From assembly GCA_034766995.1 (NCBI GenBank), contig CM068314.1:30798208-30862207 (forward strand): a stretch of 64,000 nucleotides of DNA, in the 5' to 3' direction. Source of the stretch: Acanthacorydalis orientalis (lineage: Eukaryota; Arthropoda; Insecta; Megaloptera; Corydalidae). Positions 1-14,400 of this stretch are shown one piece after another; the stretch's first letter is position 1, and every line of letters begins with the position of its first letter. Under the pieces are notes generated by a model, which saw only the letters and a list, made by a program, of their open reading frames with translations, had not been told where the DNA came from and did no database searches. Position numbers and translations under genes: made by a program.

Positions 1-3000
1 TAATATTGACATAGTTTACGAAATAATAATATATTAAATTCACTTTCTGTTAATGAATACTGTCAATAGGAATGTTTTAATACCATGTAAAATAAGACTA
101 ATTCGTTTAATTTAAAACAAAAAAGATACTAAACGCAAAAATTACTGATTTCGTAAATATGAAAGCAAATTAAATCGACCAATATAAATAAGAATAGACA
201 TAAATATGCGTGCATTAGAACGTCACATAATGTTCATATCAAGTACTAAATGACAATTAATATACAATTACGTGTCTGTAAAAAGTTAATCATGTTGCGG
301 TCAATGTTATATAATTTTTAGGTCACAATAGTTTCGAAATTGTCGCAAAAAGATGTAACACGGGAGAAAAAGTGTTTTCCGTGACGATGATTGCTAACTT
401 TCAATTATATAAATTTGTAAAAACATACAATTATGTTATATATGTCAATTAATAATAATAATAATAACAAACTTACACCTCTTTTGATTAATTTACTTGA
501 AATGAAATAATATTCAATAAATTTTATTATTTTAATTCAAAGATAATTTAATTTTAATCTAAATTAAATATTCCTGATAAATGAAAATCGTTCAAAATTT
601 GGAAACAGAAGTAGGAAACATTTAAAATTCTTCCTTTTTAGTTTACAAACACATATTTCCGACCAAGATCAAATTTACAGCCGCTCAAACAAAATATGGA
701 CTCTACAAATGGATTGTTAGTTCCTTTACAGCTAATAAACATACATCTATTCTGGAAATTTTAAGTTTCAATAATCTATTATAATAGATCATGTTCAATA
801 TTTAAGTCGACATAAATTGAAGTCTAGACGGAATTTGGTGCCACTGCCCTTGATAGAAAAGTTTATATTTTAATTCTCAGATCGATTTTTTTAAGAAGAT
901 AAATAATTTACTGAAACTGACAACCATATTAGAGAACTTTATAAAAAAAATATTTTTTTTAAACTTTCTATCTCTAAACATTTCAACTGAATACCTCAAC
1001 TAAACACTATTTCAGTTATATAATTTATAAGATCCAATTATAAAATTATATAAATAAGTAGAAAAAATGTTTCAAATTACATGGTAAGTGAAATAATATT
1101 GTCTTTAAATACATTTTTTATTCCCTTGTATTATTTCAATTCTTTCAAAAACAAAGATAAAAAACTTTTTTTAAATTATAAAAAACTGGCCAATAGTAAA
1201 AATTTAGGCGAGAATTAAAAAATCTAGTACTACTTTACACTAAAATACTTTTTATTTAATTCGTATTAATCGTTAAAAATTTAAGTGAAAGAACAATATA
1301 TTTTCTTATCTTCATATAAAATATGAATATAATTCAACAGAATAAGTGAAAGTAAGTATAACAACAAGTTAACCCTCTGCACTCGGTTGTCCTCTCTACG
1401 AAATCAACGCTATATCACCTTTAATAATACATTTCGATGAAAGTTGAATCTCAATAAATAAATGAATTAAAATAACAAATTTTTTAAAAGATTATTTTAT
1501 TTTTTTACTTTTAGCTACTCTCTCATTTGCCAAAAATTAATAATGATTTGTTACGATGTCGAATACAGGAAGTAAAATAATTTATTTGAAAGTGTGCTGT
1601 ACAGCCTAGTATTTCATATACCGTTTATTTGCAATAAAAGTCTCAATCTCTTCAATATCGTGATTACACCGAAATCAAACCCTAAAAGTAACGTTTTTTA
1701 TCATTTAAAATGACATATTTGTAGATTATCTGTTTTCATAACAAACGATAGATATGTGCTTTTTTAAGTTACTTTTTTGTCTGTGACACTGGCACATCAA
1801 TTAATCCTGAGAATTCAAAATGGAAGGTTATGTTATTAAACTCCAGATCAGTTTCTTTCCATCTTTATAATATAATAATTTTCTGATATTTCAAGTACCG
1901 TTATTTAAATGTTTTACACGTATTATTAGCAATCTTTTTTGATTAAGACGTGAAATTCAATGTTCAGTTAACATTATTCATTTATTCGGTGTTGTATTTT
2001 CTTATAAAATAAAAATTATACTTCAGATACATTGTATTTTTAATCCATTATAACCACAATTATAATTTAAAAATTTCCAACTACATATTTGTAGAAAGAA
2101 TGTCAAAAATTAAATAAAAGATGAAAATAAAAACCAAAGTTTAAATAATGACAATCTGACAAATTACTCGTGAATGTGTATCTTTGAGATTAAATCAGTG
2201 AACGTGCATAACTACTTTCAATTGAAAGAAGTTTTATAATCGTTATTCACATTTTAGCAGTCTAAACTAAAAAAATACTTTTGTAAAAAAATTGTATTTT
2301 TCAAGTTATCTCTCTCTCTCTTATCTCAAATCAGTGATATGTCGTTCTACAGATTTTGAAATTATTTAATTAAACATTTCTTTTTATATATAAAAATGTG
2401 AACAATTCACATATTGCTATTGAAACGTAATATTTAATATATTAAAATAATATATACTATCATTATAAGTTCTTACCTTTCTTATATTACAGTTAAACAA
2501 TACAGCTATTTAGTTCATCGAACGAATCCACAACATTATAGGTCTATAAGTTACAAACACAGTAAATAATAACACAAACACGTTAAATACGAAAACGAGG
2601 ATGTAAAATATACCGCTTAATTAAATATTCACGGATTCCGTTACCGAATTTCACTAAATCAATAGTATATTTTCTTTTGTAGTACGTGATAAATATATTT
2701 TTTTAAACATAGATAGTTCACATGCACCAGGGATACAATAACAAATAAAAGATCAATCGATGATACAAGCATGCACACTACATTATAAATATTTTTTTAC
2801 GTAACTTTGATCAAGTTACATACAACATTTGTATACCAAATGTATAACTGAATAAGAAAGATAGAAATATACATTTGTTACGGTATGAAAAAGCATGGAG
2901 ATATAAATAGTAACCTTCATACAACCGAATTCATAATAATTTGTATATAAGTATACACTATTTATGACAATTAATACTTGATATTGATTCTCTTATTTTT

Positions 3001-3307
3001 TTTAAAAAAAATTTACTATTACCATGTACAAATACACATATTTAGATATAATATATTCATTTAATAGAACTAAAATTTAAATTATATATATATATATATA
3101 TTTATATGTGTCTATGCATATATGTAAAAAATTGAATTAATTTATAATTTTTATAAATGAAATATTCGCTACATTGTATTACAATACTTCGATCTGAAAT
3201 ATAATAACTAAATTCTATTTTAACTTTACAAATTACTCTTCAACATCATATTAAGGCAATTATAAGATTTAATTGTAAATCAATTCCAGCTCATGAAACT
3301 TTTCTTT

Positions 3308-3308
3308 T

Positions 3309-3348
<40 letters not shown>

Positions 3349-3349
3349 C

Positions 3350-3386
<37 letters not shown>
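3308..3386. repeat. compound (TC)n-(TA)n microsatellite
   Basis: A run of TC dinucleotides passes directly into alternating TA with one short interruption. It is simple sequence with no coding content. Confidence 0.9.
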
Positions 3387-3387
<1 letters not shown>

Positions 3388-3507
3388 TGAGTTCAATAAT
3401 CTTAAATAAGTAAGTAAATATTTAATATAATCGCACCTATATTCGCTTTGAACGTTTCAGTTATAAAATACAAATTTAAAAGCAAGTTCTAAGATATACA
3501 CTCCCAA

Positions 3508-3511
<4 letters not shown>

Positions 3512-3562
<51 letters not shown>

Positions 3563-3667
3563 CTATTAATCATACGTTATAAATCAAATGTATATTTTTA
3601 CCATTTCCTTTTATTTTCATTCAGTTACAAAAGCTTAACAACTATTTATACGTTAAGGATAGTCCAC

Positions 3668-3721
<54 letters not shown>

Positions 3722-3830
3722 CTATTAATCATACGTTCTAAATCAAATGCATATTTTTATCATTTCCTTTTATTTTCATTCATTTACAAAAGCTTATATA
3801 ACTATTTATACGTTAAGGATAGTCCACATT
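3512..3830. repeat. tandem duplication (period ~159 bp) including a (TA)n tract
   Basis: Two adjacent copies each consist of a (TA)n run followed by about 110 bp of shared unique sequence. The shared part begins atctattaatcatacgtt at 3,561 and at 3,720 and ends ggatagtccacatt in both. The copies differ by a few substitutions and a small indel, so this is a fairly recent local duplication whose breakpoints lie in the TA tracts. Confidence 0.85.
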
Positions 3831-4080
3831 CTCATTATTTATGATTTTGCATTACTTTCATATGTCATAACATTATATAGTATTATTTCTATAATGATCG
3901 GATCGTAGATCGAAATTATACTGCAGACTGTGTATTTGAACTTTCTGACATGTACTTTCATATAAGTCTACAAGCTAATAAAACGAATGATACTTAGATG
4001 TACATTAATGAACATATGATATATTTCTTTATCTATTTGAAAGGTGTTTTAGTTGCAATTGTTGTAACTTGAAACAAACA

Positions 4081-4125
<45 letters not shown>

Positions 4126-6434
4126 TATATTAAAAAAAGACTGAAGAGAAAATATAAAAGAATACACTAGCATTTGTACATACATTTAAAAAAAAATCTC
4201 GAAGCAGGAAGAACGTTAAAATTACGCCATTGTGCACAAATGGACGTTTTCGAATCCATTTCATACAACGGTTGCGGTGTTTGAATGCATTTGCAGTGAT
4301 TGCGAAGTATTTACTTATAAATTGAAATAACATATTATAATTATATGAAAACATTTGATAACGGCAATCGATGTTGAATGTGAAAGCTACGTATGGACAG
4401 AAAAATGTTTATGCTGTCATTACGATTGCAGAAATATACAATTTTAAAGAATCATAGAAACGCAAGAATCCTCACGCACGGCATATATATTTTCGCTGTG
4501 CAGTTATTTGTAACACATATGAAAAGAGATTTTTCTAAATTAAGCGCTATGTTAAGTAGAAAAGATATTATATATTTCAAAAAATATTATTATCTTGTAA
4601 TTAATTTAATTTTTTCGACGAGTTTCAGTTAAATTTTATACTTTATCGATAAACATTACTTAATAACTCAGTCAGTTAATATTATTAAAGATATAAAATA
4701 AATATATCTCATTAACAAATAAATGTTATTTGTTATTCATATAATTCACAGAATACCATTAAATTCAATAAGAAAATACATATCAATGAACTGAATTAAA
4801 AATATAATAAATAAATTGGTTTATTTTTTAAATAAAAAAACTTCCTTTCACAGAATTTATAGTTTTTAATTTACTGCTATTATACTTATTAGCAAAGTTG
4901 GAACTAAAATTAATATGCAAACATTAAAAAAAAAAAAAACAAAAACAGTTGATATCAATTTTCACTCAATTCAGTTGCTGGGAAAACTGTGACTCGGAAA
5001 ACCTCTCTAAATACAGAAATGCAATTTTAAAATCTGTCTGTTAATAGTCATAATTTGAAATAAACAGATTGATTAAAAGGATTTTATTAAATTTTTGTTC
5101 AGACAAAAAACTGTATTAACTGCTAATAAATACATATACTTAAATTAATCATTATTTTAAAATTTGCTTTTTTCATATTTGACATTTAGAAAGAAAAAAT
5201 GAAAAAAATAAATATTATAATCTTACTCTAAAAATAATATTTAAAAACCGGATTGCCAGTAACATTTTTGTTGGAGTTTTTTTTTATGCACCATCGCTAT
5301 GAACTTTCTCTACTATTATTTATCGACATTGTATGCATTTTTTATATGTCGTTGATTTTTTAAAATAAATTTCTTATCAAATGTAGCTTCATGTCTCCAG
5401 TATTTATTAATGTGGACATTTAGTAAATAAAATATTCTCCTCAATTTCTATTCAAAAGTATAAAATAATATAATAGTTATGAATATACATTCGTGTCAAC
5501 ACCGGCTTAGTTTAAGTATTTTATATCATATTTCTTATTTATCATTCTTCCATATTCGCAAATTTGTTTATGTCAATTATGTTTTGGAACTAAATGCATT
5601 TCATTTTTATTAAATATGAGATGAATTTACTTAATAGCCCGTATTTTTTGAAACAACGTTGACTTTAAATTGTATGTTATTTTAGATTAAATATTAAGAA
5701 AACATCTGCAATATATAAATAAGCGTTAGGACTTTTTCTTAAAAAAAATTCAACATAGTGTACAAACCCTTAAACCAAACTTAGATATTTGTACAAAAAT
5801 GTTTGCATCCAGTAATCGTAAAATAAACTTACAATATAAATATGTTTACAAAAATCTGCATATTTAAATTCAAAGCACATATTTTAAATAGTAAACGTGC
5901 GGATAAGCAGAACCAATTAGATGTGATTCTAGTAAAAAAAAAAAAAAAACCACTGACTAATTCGTCGATTACATAAGAATACTATGCAAGGTAGGATGTA
6001 GCGATAATTTCAAGAATCACTGTTGAAAACAGACATGAATGAATAAACACATATGACCTGAATGAATGTACATGAATGACTATATTGTAAGAACAACACC
6101 TGTATTATTACTTCAGTGATGGAAATTATATAATTGTTCTATAAACTGTACACAAATCGTTTATATTTCGTATACTCGTACAATAGATTCAAAGTGCCTT
6201 TTGAAAACAAATTTCATAACCCCGACTACTTGTGTCAATGAACTGAGTATAATTTATGACGGTGTTTTTATTGCAATGTTGAAATTAATTATTATTAATT
6301 TTATTTTCATAAAGTTTTAACATTCATCTAAAATAACGATAGTATCACTACTCTCTACATATAAAAGTAATTATTGACGATATTAAATTAATTTAAATTC
6401 TACTTGACATATTCGGATCAATTCTCGAATTAAA

Positions 6435-6479
<45 letters not shown>

Positions 6480-6959
6480 TTACAATATCACATAATATTT
6501 AGTAAAGTTTAAAAAGAACTCAATATACCAATAATAATTGCAAGCACACGTACTTGAGACATGAAATTCAGAAGTAAGAAATCCAAAAACAAAGAAAGAC
6601 TATTTGTTACTGATTCTCCTCTTCAATCTACACTCAAAAACATGCATTTATGAAGGTAGTCGATTTAACACACAAGAATACTATTTATTCTAAACATGAA
6701 TCTCTATACAAAATTGGACATTCATTAAAATTTTAGAAGGAAGTAAAACTTTATTTTTTTTATAAATATTACAATTACATTAAAACTTTATTTTTGAATA
6801 AAAAATATCAAACCTGAAACAATTTCAAAATTAAGATAATTTTTTTATGAATCCTTTTTTTATGAACCAACAATTGAAAAAAAAAATTAAATTATTTAAA
6901 ACTTTGTATAAAAATGGAATAATTTCTATTTCTATTATTATTATTACTATAAATACAAT

Positions 6960-7232
6960 TGAATTAAGATTTCTTCCCAAAGTTGAACAAATCGTTTCCG
7001 CGATTTCGGAAACATCTTTTTTTCAACTGGAATGTGAAAAGTATGCAATGACTAATATGCTGGTTTTCGAATGGTTCGTGTTCGGTACTGTTTTGTGAGG
7101 TTATGCAAACTGCTTGGCCAAGATACATAGTGTTTTTAAAAGTTAAGGCTGGCAATATCCTAAAACGGTGATAAAATATTTTAATTTAAATCAGAGTTAT
7201 GATATATTCAATTTAAAGGCACCGAATTAAAT
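6960..7232 (-). mobile_element. relic of mariner-like element (5' end and transposase N-terminus)
   Basis: On the - strand this segment has a terminal motif (aattcggtgcctttaaattg) followed by a leader and a frame reading ENQHISHCILFTFQLKK. That resembles the N-terminal helix-turn-helix of mariner transposases (typical H-I-R-H-C-hydrophobic-F pattern). The same leader and N-terminal frame occur on the + strand at 61,058-61,330, so they belong to one element family. The catalytic domain is not seen and the other end is not defined. Confidence 0.6.
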
Positions 7233-7795
7233 TTTAATAGGCATAAACGCCTAATCCATTTAGAGGAAAATTTAAGATATTGAATGAAAATACTATTATT
7301 ATTGTAATTAAAATACACTAAGTATGTTGAGTATGTTTAAAAATCGTCATAAAAACGCAAACTTTATGAATATTTGAAAGAATTTCCGTAAAATGAAATA
7401 TAAAGAAATGTAATATAACAAAATTATTTATTATCCAATTTTCATAAACATATGTAGCGCTACGATATAAACACACGCTCGTCAAAGAATTCAAATAACA
7501 TTGAAGTTAATTATCTTATTATACATACAAAAATTAGTTCAGCCGGAAATACATTTGGAATGAAATAACATTCTAGCAAATTTAATCATTAAAATGATTA
7601 TAACAGGTGAACAAGTACCCATGAATAATTTATTAACACAATAATGCATACAAAATTTTAATAATTATTATAATTACTAGGATATCATAGGGAAAAATAA
7701 TAATAATGTACTTACACGTATTATGTATATTCATCAGTTTCATCGGTAATTTAATGCAAACGAAAATGAGTTATTTTGAAATTATTTTTTTCTAG

Positions 7796-7996
7796 GTATC
7801 GGTTTAGATGACACGTTCGTAATGTTAGCTGCATGGAGACGCACGAATTTAGCTCAGTCTGTGCCTGAGCGAATGGGACAAACGTTGAGCGAAGCAGCGG
7901 TATCGATTACGATTACATCTGTCACGGATATGATCAGTTTCTGGATCGGAGTCATAAGTCCATTTCCGAGTGTTCGCATTTTCTGCATATATTCAG
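7796..7996 (+). CDS. patched-domain gene, exon with GxxxDD motif
   Basis: Acceptor tttttttctag before 7,796 and donor after 7,996. It starts with two bases completing a Gly codon and ends with the first base of a codon. It encodes IGLDDTFVMLAAWRRT, the first RND charged motif, then a helix of the sterol-sensing-type region ending FCIYSG. Similarity to family members is strong over the whole exon. Confidence 0.92.
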
Positions 7997-10966
7997 GTTT
8001 GTAATGAATACCCTATTATAAAGATTGATTGCGTATAAATCTAAACCACGACGTACAGGCAATAAAGTAAACTCTTAGACAATAAAAACGATTGCTACTA
8101 ATACTGAAGTCTAATACTGAAATCATAATAACAGTGTCATTATTTTTGAAGATCTCATACATATTTGGTTTCAGCAAAAGTTTTTTACCTATACGATTTT
8201 AAACTATGCAATCTTACAATATAGTTTTTGGCACTGTCGTTAAATTCAATACACGAATGAATGTTCACTCCTACGATTTTTCTATACTGGTACTCGAGAA
8301 TGTTAGCATTTCCATCGAAATGTACATAAACAATCACACTAACAAATCAAAATAATCACTACTCAACTACTAAACATTTCTGTTCAGAAAAAATACTTTC
8401 ATGGTTTGTAAAAGAGTAAAAAAATTCATTTGTAAAAGTACAGTTTAACCAAACTGTGTATTTCGTCATACACTCACGGTTTTAGCATATTTTCATCTGC
8501 ACGTAATTGCAATGTACGGTTCGTATTAAGTTAAAACATATCAACATGTTTCAGCGATAGGAAACATATCGTTTGGCGCGGACCAGTACAATATTTTCTT
8601 TCACTCGATTCTGTGAAACACGACTGACATCACACGTGTTTACCAGTCTAGAATCAAACTCCAGTTGATTTTATTTATTTGTCTTCTGATCGCTTATCAG
8701 CCTTAACCGTACAACTGTTGCTAAAACTGAGTGTCTGATGTCCTTCAATATGAGACACCACAAATTCAAATAAATTCAAAAAATAAAATTCATGTTTCTA
8801 AATAGAACTCTTACCGCAGATTTATTCTATCTGACCGATTCAAAATACAATAGATGCACTTTTACCTGAAATGTTACCTCTGCCATCACATTTTTCATAT
8901 TTACTGAAAAAGTTACAATTATTAGCATCTGAATGCGAAATTATTTAAATGAAAATCTTTTTTTAATCATAACGTTAATAAAATACAGTAAGATCGTGAC
9001 AGTTTGATTTATTCATTGAATCGATATTGTCAAACTAAAGAAAGTTTCAAACTAACTAGCTGCAAAAATATATCTAGATTCTATTTGTTTATATACAGTT
9101 CTATTCTTTTTTTATTTACCTAAGTATGTAAACCGATCTACGAAAATTAGTTTGCATATTATTCATATTTTTTATATGTATTTTACTTATTAAAAAAATT
9201 ATCTATTTTAATTCATTTGAAAGAAAATTAGAAGTGATGCCTCTTGTTTGTTCTGAAAATAACAGCTGATGGGACTCTAATTTACAATGTTTTCCAATAA
9301 GGACGCAAATATTTAATTTGAAATAAAAAATGGAATTTGCTCTAAAATGTCAATTTTCTTTATTGTAAATAACAGTTGGGGATATGGGTATGGGGATTAC
9401 GAATGAAAAACAATATCGTGTAAGTGACCGCCGTGTTCTTTCACACAAGTGGCCATCCTTTTGTTAAAATTTTCAATAATATCCATACATAACTGGGATT
9501 CTATCCCAGTCAATCAATTACTCTGCGGGTTTCATCTTTTAGATCGGAAACTGTTTTAAGATTATTGGCGTACATCTATCCTTTAACGAGTCCACAAAGA
9601 AAGTTATCCAAGAAAGTGTTAAATCGCGGGATCTCGGTGGACAATTAATATCTCCATTTATGAAAGTAACGCGACCAGGAAATTTCATCCTCAATTAATC
9701 GTTTCACCAGCTGTGTGGCTTGTTGCACCGTCCTCCGGATTAATATAAACCAATTCTGTCCACAAAAAAATGATTATCATATGTTTTGATATCTTTCTCC
9801 ATTGACAGTAATTGCTTTACCAGCCTAATCCACAAAAAAGTAAGGACCAATGATTCCATCGGATCAAAGTGCGTACCAAACAGTCACTCTTTCTGTATTC
9901 AGTGGCTTCTCAACGATCACACTCGAATTTTCTTCACCCCAGATTCGGCAGTTATGCTTATTAACGCAGTCAGAGAGTTCAAAAAAGACGATTTTTTAGA
10001 AAAATCGCGTTGTTGTTTCAGCATCCACGTAACAAATATCCGATGTAGTGAATAGTCTACTGGCTTCAATTCTTGTGTTAATTGAATGTTATAAGCTTTC
10101 AGCAATAAATCCTTATACAAAATACGCCATGTGATCGTCTATGAAAATCCCAATTGCTGTGAAGATCGTAGAATTGATATTCTTGACTCTTCCGATACAC
10201 TTTTACGAACCAAATCAATGTTTTCCTCAGAACGAGCACTACGAACAGGTGTATCTTTGACTCGAACCGAAACAGCCTCTTCAAATTTACTCACTAATCG
10301 AAGAGTTGTGATTCAGATGGCCGAGTATGTCAAGAATAAATAGCGCATAAATTACGAAACGTATTTTTTATAGAACAACAATTCTCATAATACATTTGCG
10401 TTATTTCAATGCGTTATTTTGTTGTATACAAAGCCAACTAAAAATGAAAGTGCTAAAACTTAACAAATGTCAAAAAAATACATCAATCAGTTTGACATCT
10501 GTGAATATAACCTCTTAAAAAATTTCGTCCCTGTTAGAAAACCGTTTACTTTTATGCATCTGTTTCAAGAAAGTATTTCGTTATTTTAGAGTTTTCCTAC
10601 TCACTGAATAATATCTTTTTCGTTTGCAATATTATTTCCGTATTTATTGTTACTTATATTATTTTCTTTTTAATAATATTTTTCAACTAGTTTTAATTTC
10701 AAATATATCTCCGGATACTAACTATTCCTTAATGTTGTCTTGTCAAAAAGTTGTCAACTGAAATGTCAAATTCAAAGAAATTACGATAACTCAAATGAAA
10801 TATAAAAATTAACGAAATCTAATAGACAACTGACAAAGTACATAATACTAGCCACTAATAAATAATAGAATATATTTTTATTGCTGCTTCCCTGCTGTTT
10901 GAGTCAAGAATGAAACACACTGTGATGTCCATAAGCAATTTTTTTATGTATAACACAAATCAAATA

Positions 10967-11003
<37 letters not shown>

Positions 11004-11076
11004 AACAAACAGAAAATAACACCATTCATTTACATTTTATCTTTGCGGAATGTAGTATATACATACATATAGATAC

Positions 11077-11119
<43 letters not shown>

Positions 11120-11403
11120 ATACGTTTTTATTACTATTTATGACATACTTTGATAATTAAACTAATTTTTCGGTATGATGTCAAAATACCGGATACAACG
11201 AACAAACTTAAAAGGAAAAAATAAATTCAAGTCGATGTGCGAAAATAAAATAAACAAAATAAATCCGATGCGCAAATTATTGAGTGACTACTCTACTCAA
11301 ATCTACTGTAGCTCTTTTTGGGACCGAATAAATTTTGTCCACTTCTAGTCACTATATCACAAAATCAACTCCTAAGGAAATTTTACAATTTTGAAAACGA
11401 TGC

Positions 11404-11454
<51 letters not shown>

Positions 11455-14400
11455 TAATTTATAATAACACATAAAATAGTACTATTTTAATTCATGTTAA
11501 TTAATTATAAAGAGTGAGATTTTTTTAATTATTTTTATTTATTTTGATTAGGTTTTGCTGTACTGTTCCTATTCGTTTGGCATTTGACATTCTTTGCGGG
11601 TTGTATGGCTGTTTCCGGTTACTGTGAACAACAAAACCGACATTCAATCGTCTGTCTTAAAGTGAAACCAGTATCACAAGCAGGTAAGTGTTAAGAAGTT
11701 TTGAATGATGCTCTATACAATCTAAATTATATATATATATATACATTATTTATACATGTATGAGTAAATCTGTATTTCTACTTCACTTTTTTTAATTTAA
11801 TTGAATATAAATTATTTTTTAGTATTGAAAACGGTATAAATTTTAATTCCGATATAATTACTTGTTCAATTTGTAAAGTAACACATTGTATATATTCACA
11901 TAAATATATCATTCATCTTTTACACAGAAATAGAATATACGGTGATTCAGTTCAGGTTTTCACATGAAAGTATTAAAATAAGTCGCAAAAATTAAAAAAA
12001 AAAAAACATATTATTTTTCATTTAGTATTTCAGTATTGAACTGAAATAAATTGAATCACCTATATAATTTGACCTGTTTAGAAACAAATATTCATGTCAC
12101 TTGCTGTAAACATTAGATAATAATTGTCACAATAGATAAAATAAATGATTTAATATTGTAATAAAACTGTGATACCTGAATTGTTAATTCATTTGTGAAA
12201 GTAAATTTAACTATAGTACTAAGCAATAATTATAAACTATAAAAATATCACGAATTTTACGTGGATGAACTATCTTAATTCTTAAGTTTACAAAATAAAA
12301 AAAATATTTCAAAATTGAGTTTATGTAAACAACTGTAATAATATTAAACGTTTTTATAATTTGAATATGTTAATTTATATTCATCGGATAATGTCTACCA
12401 TTATAATAGAAAAAGTATATGTGCCCTCAAATGTGCCCTCTTCGATCAATCTTCCATAAATCTTAAAATTTGATTTCTAACTACGACAACATTTACTATT
12501 GACAGACTAAACATAATACAAAAATAGCTTTAAGAACATATTTTTTTAATAATAATCATTGTTATAAGTACGCCTGGTCATGACAACATTTTCAAAATAA
12601 GCGGAACTATTTCCTAGTATAATCAATGAACCAAAATTCTAAAATGAAATTCGTATTCCACTATGTTTATGTCATCGTCCAAAGCTAATCGATTATTTTG
12701 TATTTTTTTTAAATATCCAAAAAATCTAAAAAAGAAAGAAAGAATGTAATTATTATATGGAATGAACTTCAATACTTCTAGACAAATATGAACGTTTGAT
12801 TAGTAGTGACAACTACCATATGAACCAATGATGCTCAGATCGACTGTTAATTCTTAATTAGATCCTTTATTATATTGAAAGAAAACGATCAATACTCTGT
12901 GACAATTACATTGCACCATATCGTGCATTTTTTCGCTCTCTGGCTTTCAAAAATTTATCTACTGAAAAAGTACTTAAGATTTACAATTTCACTATGTAAA
13001 ACAATATGAAAACAAAAAGATTTTTATGACCGATTGTATATATATCTACAAGAATATTATTCATTGTCCTATCGTACAGTGTGTTACGTGTTTACAAGCA
13101 TGTAAAGACAATGCAAAAAGTTATGAAGAAAAATAAATAAATAAAAATCACACTGTTCAGTACTTTTTCATTCGAACGCAGTTTCTTGTACATGTGTAGA
13201 AACCTAATTGTTACGTTTATACAAAAAATACACAGATATGAAATGATCATTTAAAACATTTATTTGTAAATCATAATATCAATGTGTACGAAAACAGAGG
13301 ATAATGAGAGACTAAAAAAAGTCAATATAGGACAATCTACGCAACATTAGACCTTAAACCTTGCGAATTACATAATGAGTTTTCTCGAGGAAACAAATTA
13401 TGTTTCTTTTATGAATTTCTGTTGTGTATGTAAAAATATTTTTTACGAAAAAAAATCGATCGGTACGTCACCGCACATTTCTTAACTAGCTTTGCGTTAT
13501 TGACACGCTTGTAATTTCGTTTCGTTAATTACACATCGAAAGAAACAAATTATATACATCACTAAATCTAGGTTATATTACTTTATAATAATTCAAATAT
13601 AATTCCATATTAGGCACACATGTAATAATATTTTTTTTTCTCCGGTATCGTCTCCATTTCTCATGTCAGCCGAGTGACGTTTACTTCCTTTCACAGATTG
13701 TAAATCTCAGTAACATAATTTATGCAGTCGGTATGGAGAATGCTGAAGGCGAACGCCCGCTCCGTAAAAAAATATGCACTATCCACATACATACATACAT
13801 ATTCGATACGAAAACATTTGTGTCGATTTAGTTCGGTCGTCTATTTGTCGCCACTACTTGTTACATTACGCGGGCCACTTTCACTCTCATCAGTGCCGGT
13901 CATCGGCTGATGATGATGTAACTACTCTTGAATGACTATGAAATAAGTACGTGAAACAAGCCCTACTACTGAACGGATTTGCTCGCAGCACATTGTCGTT
14001 TAACGCAATTTTCATACTGGCCACTTTCTTCAGACTCGTCTTCAATGTTAGGGATTTTCACTTAACACGCATACTTATTATTTACCACGGAAATGTTATA
14101 TTTTATTATTATTTATATTAGTGTTGCACTATTTGAGTTTAATGTTTCCAAATTTCAATAAAAAGAAATATAAGATAAAAAACCAAGCCACATACAAGTA
14201 GGTCGAAAGCCACTCAGCGCGAGACGGTTTTTAATCAAATTATTTTTTTTATAAAACTTTTAACGTACAAATAATTTCACACAAGTTTAAAGTGACAGAA
14301 TCATTAATCAGTAAATTTCACAATAAACGGTAGATACAAATACAGGAATACCCCGATTTACGACGGGTTTACGTTCCGGAAAATTGCAACTCAACTAGAA

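Larger units (their letters stand above)
1..7795. other. AT-rich non-coding sequence, probably intron of the patched-domain gene
   Basis: I see no convincing exon here. The first recognised exon of the patched-domain gene begins with the last two bases of a split codon, so at least one exon lies upstream and this stretch is most simply intron. It contains (TA)n tracts at about 3,083, 3,361, 3,512, 3,670, 4,086 and 6,440, a tandem duplication near 3.5-3.8 kb, and a mariner relic near 7.0-7.2 kb. The short open frames at 4,130-4,632 show no family motif or splice context. A short divergent exon could be missed. Confidence 0.5.

Noticed and set aside
4130..4632. Two opposite open frames in the first intron
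   Set aside because: No motif, no splice context, AT-rich; chance frames.
10910..11143. 77-residue open frame
   Set aside because: Mostly alternating Tyr-Ile from (TA)n; simple-sequence artefact.
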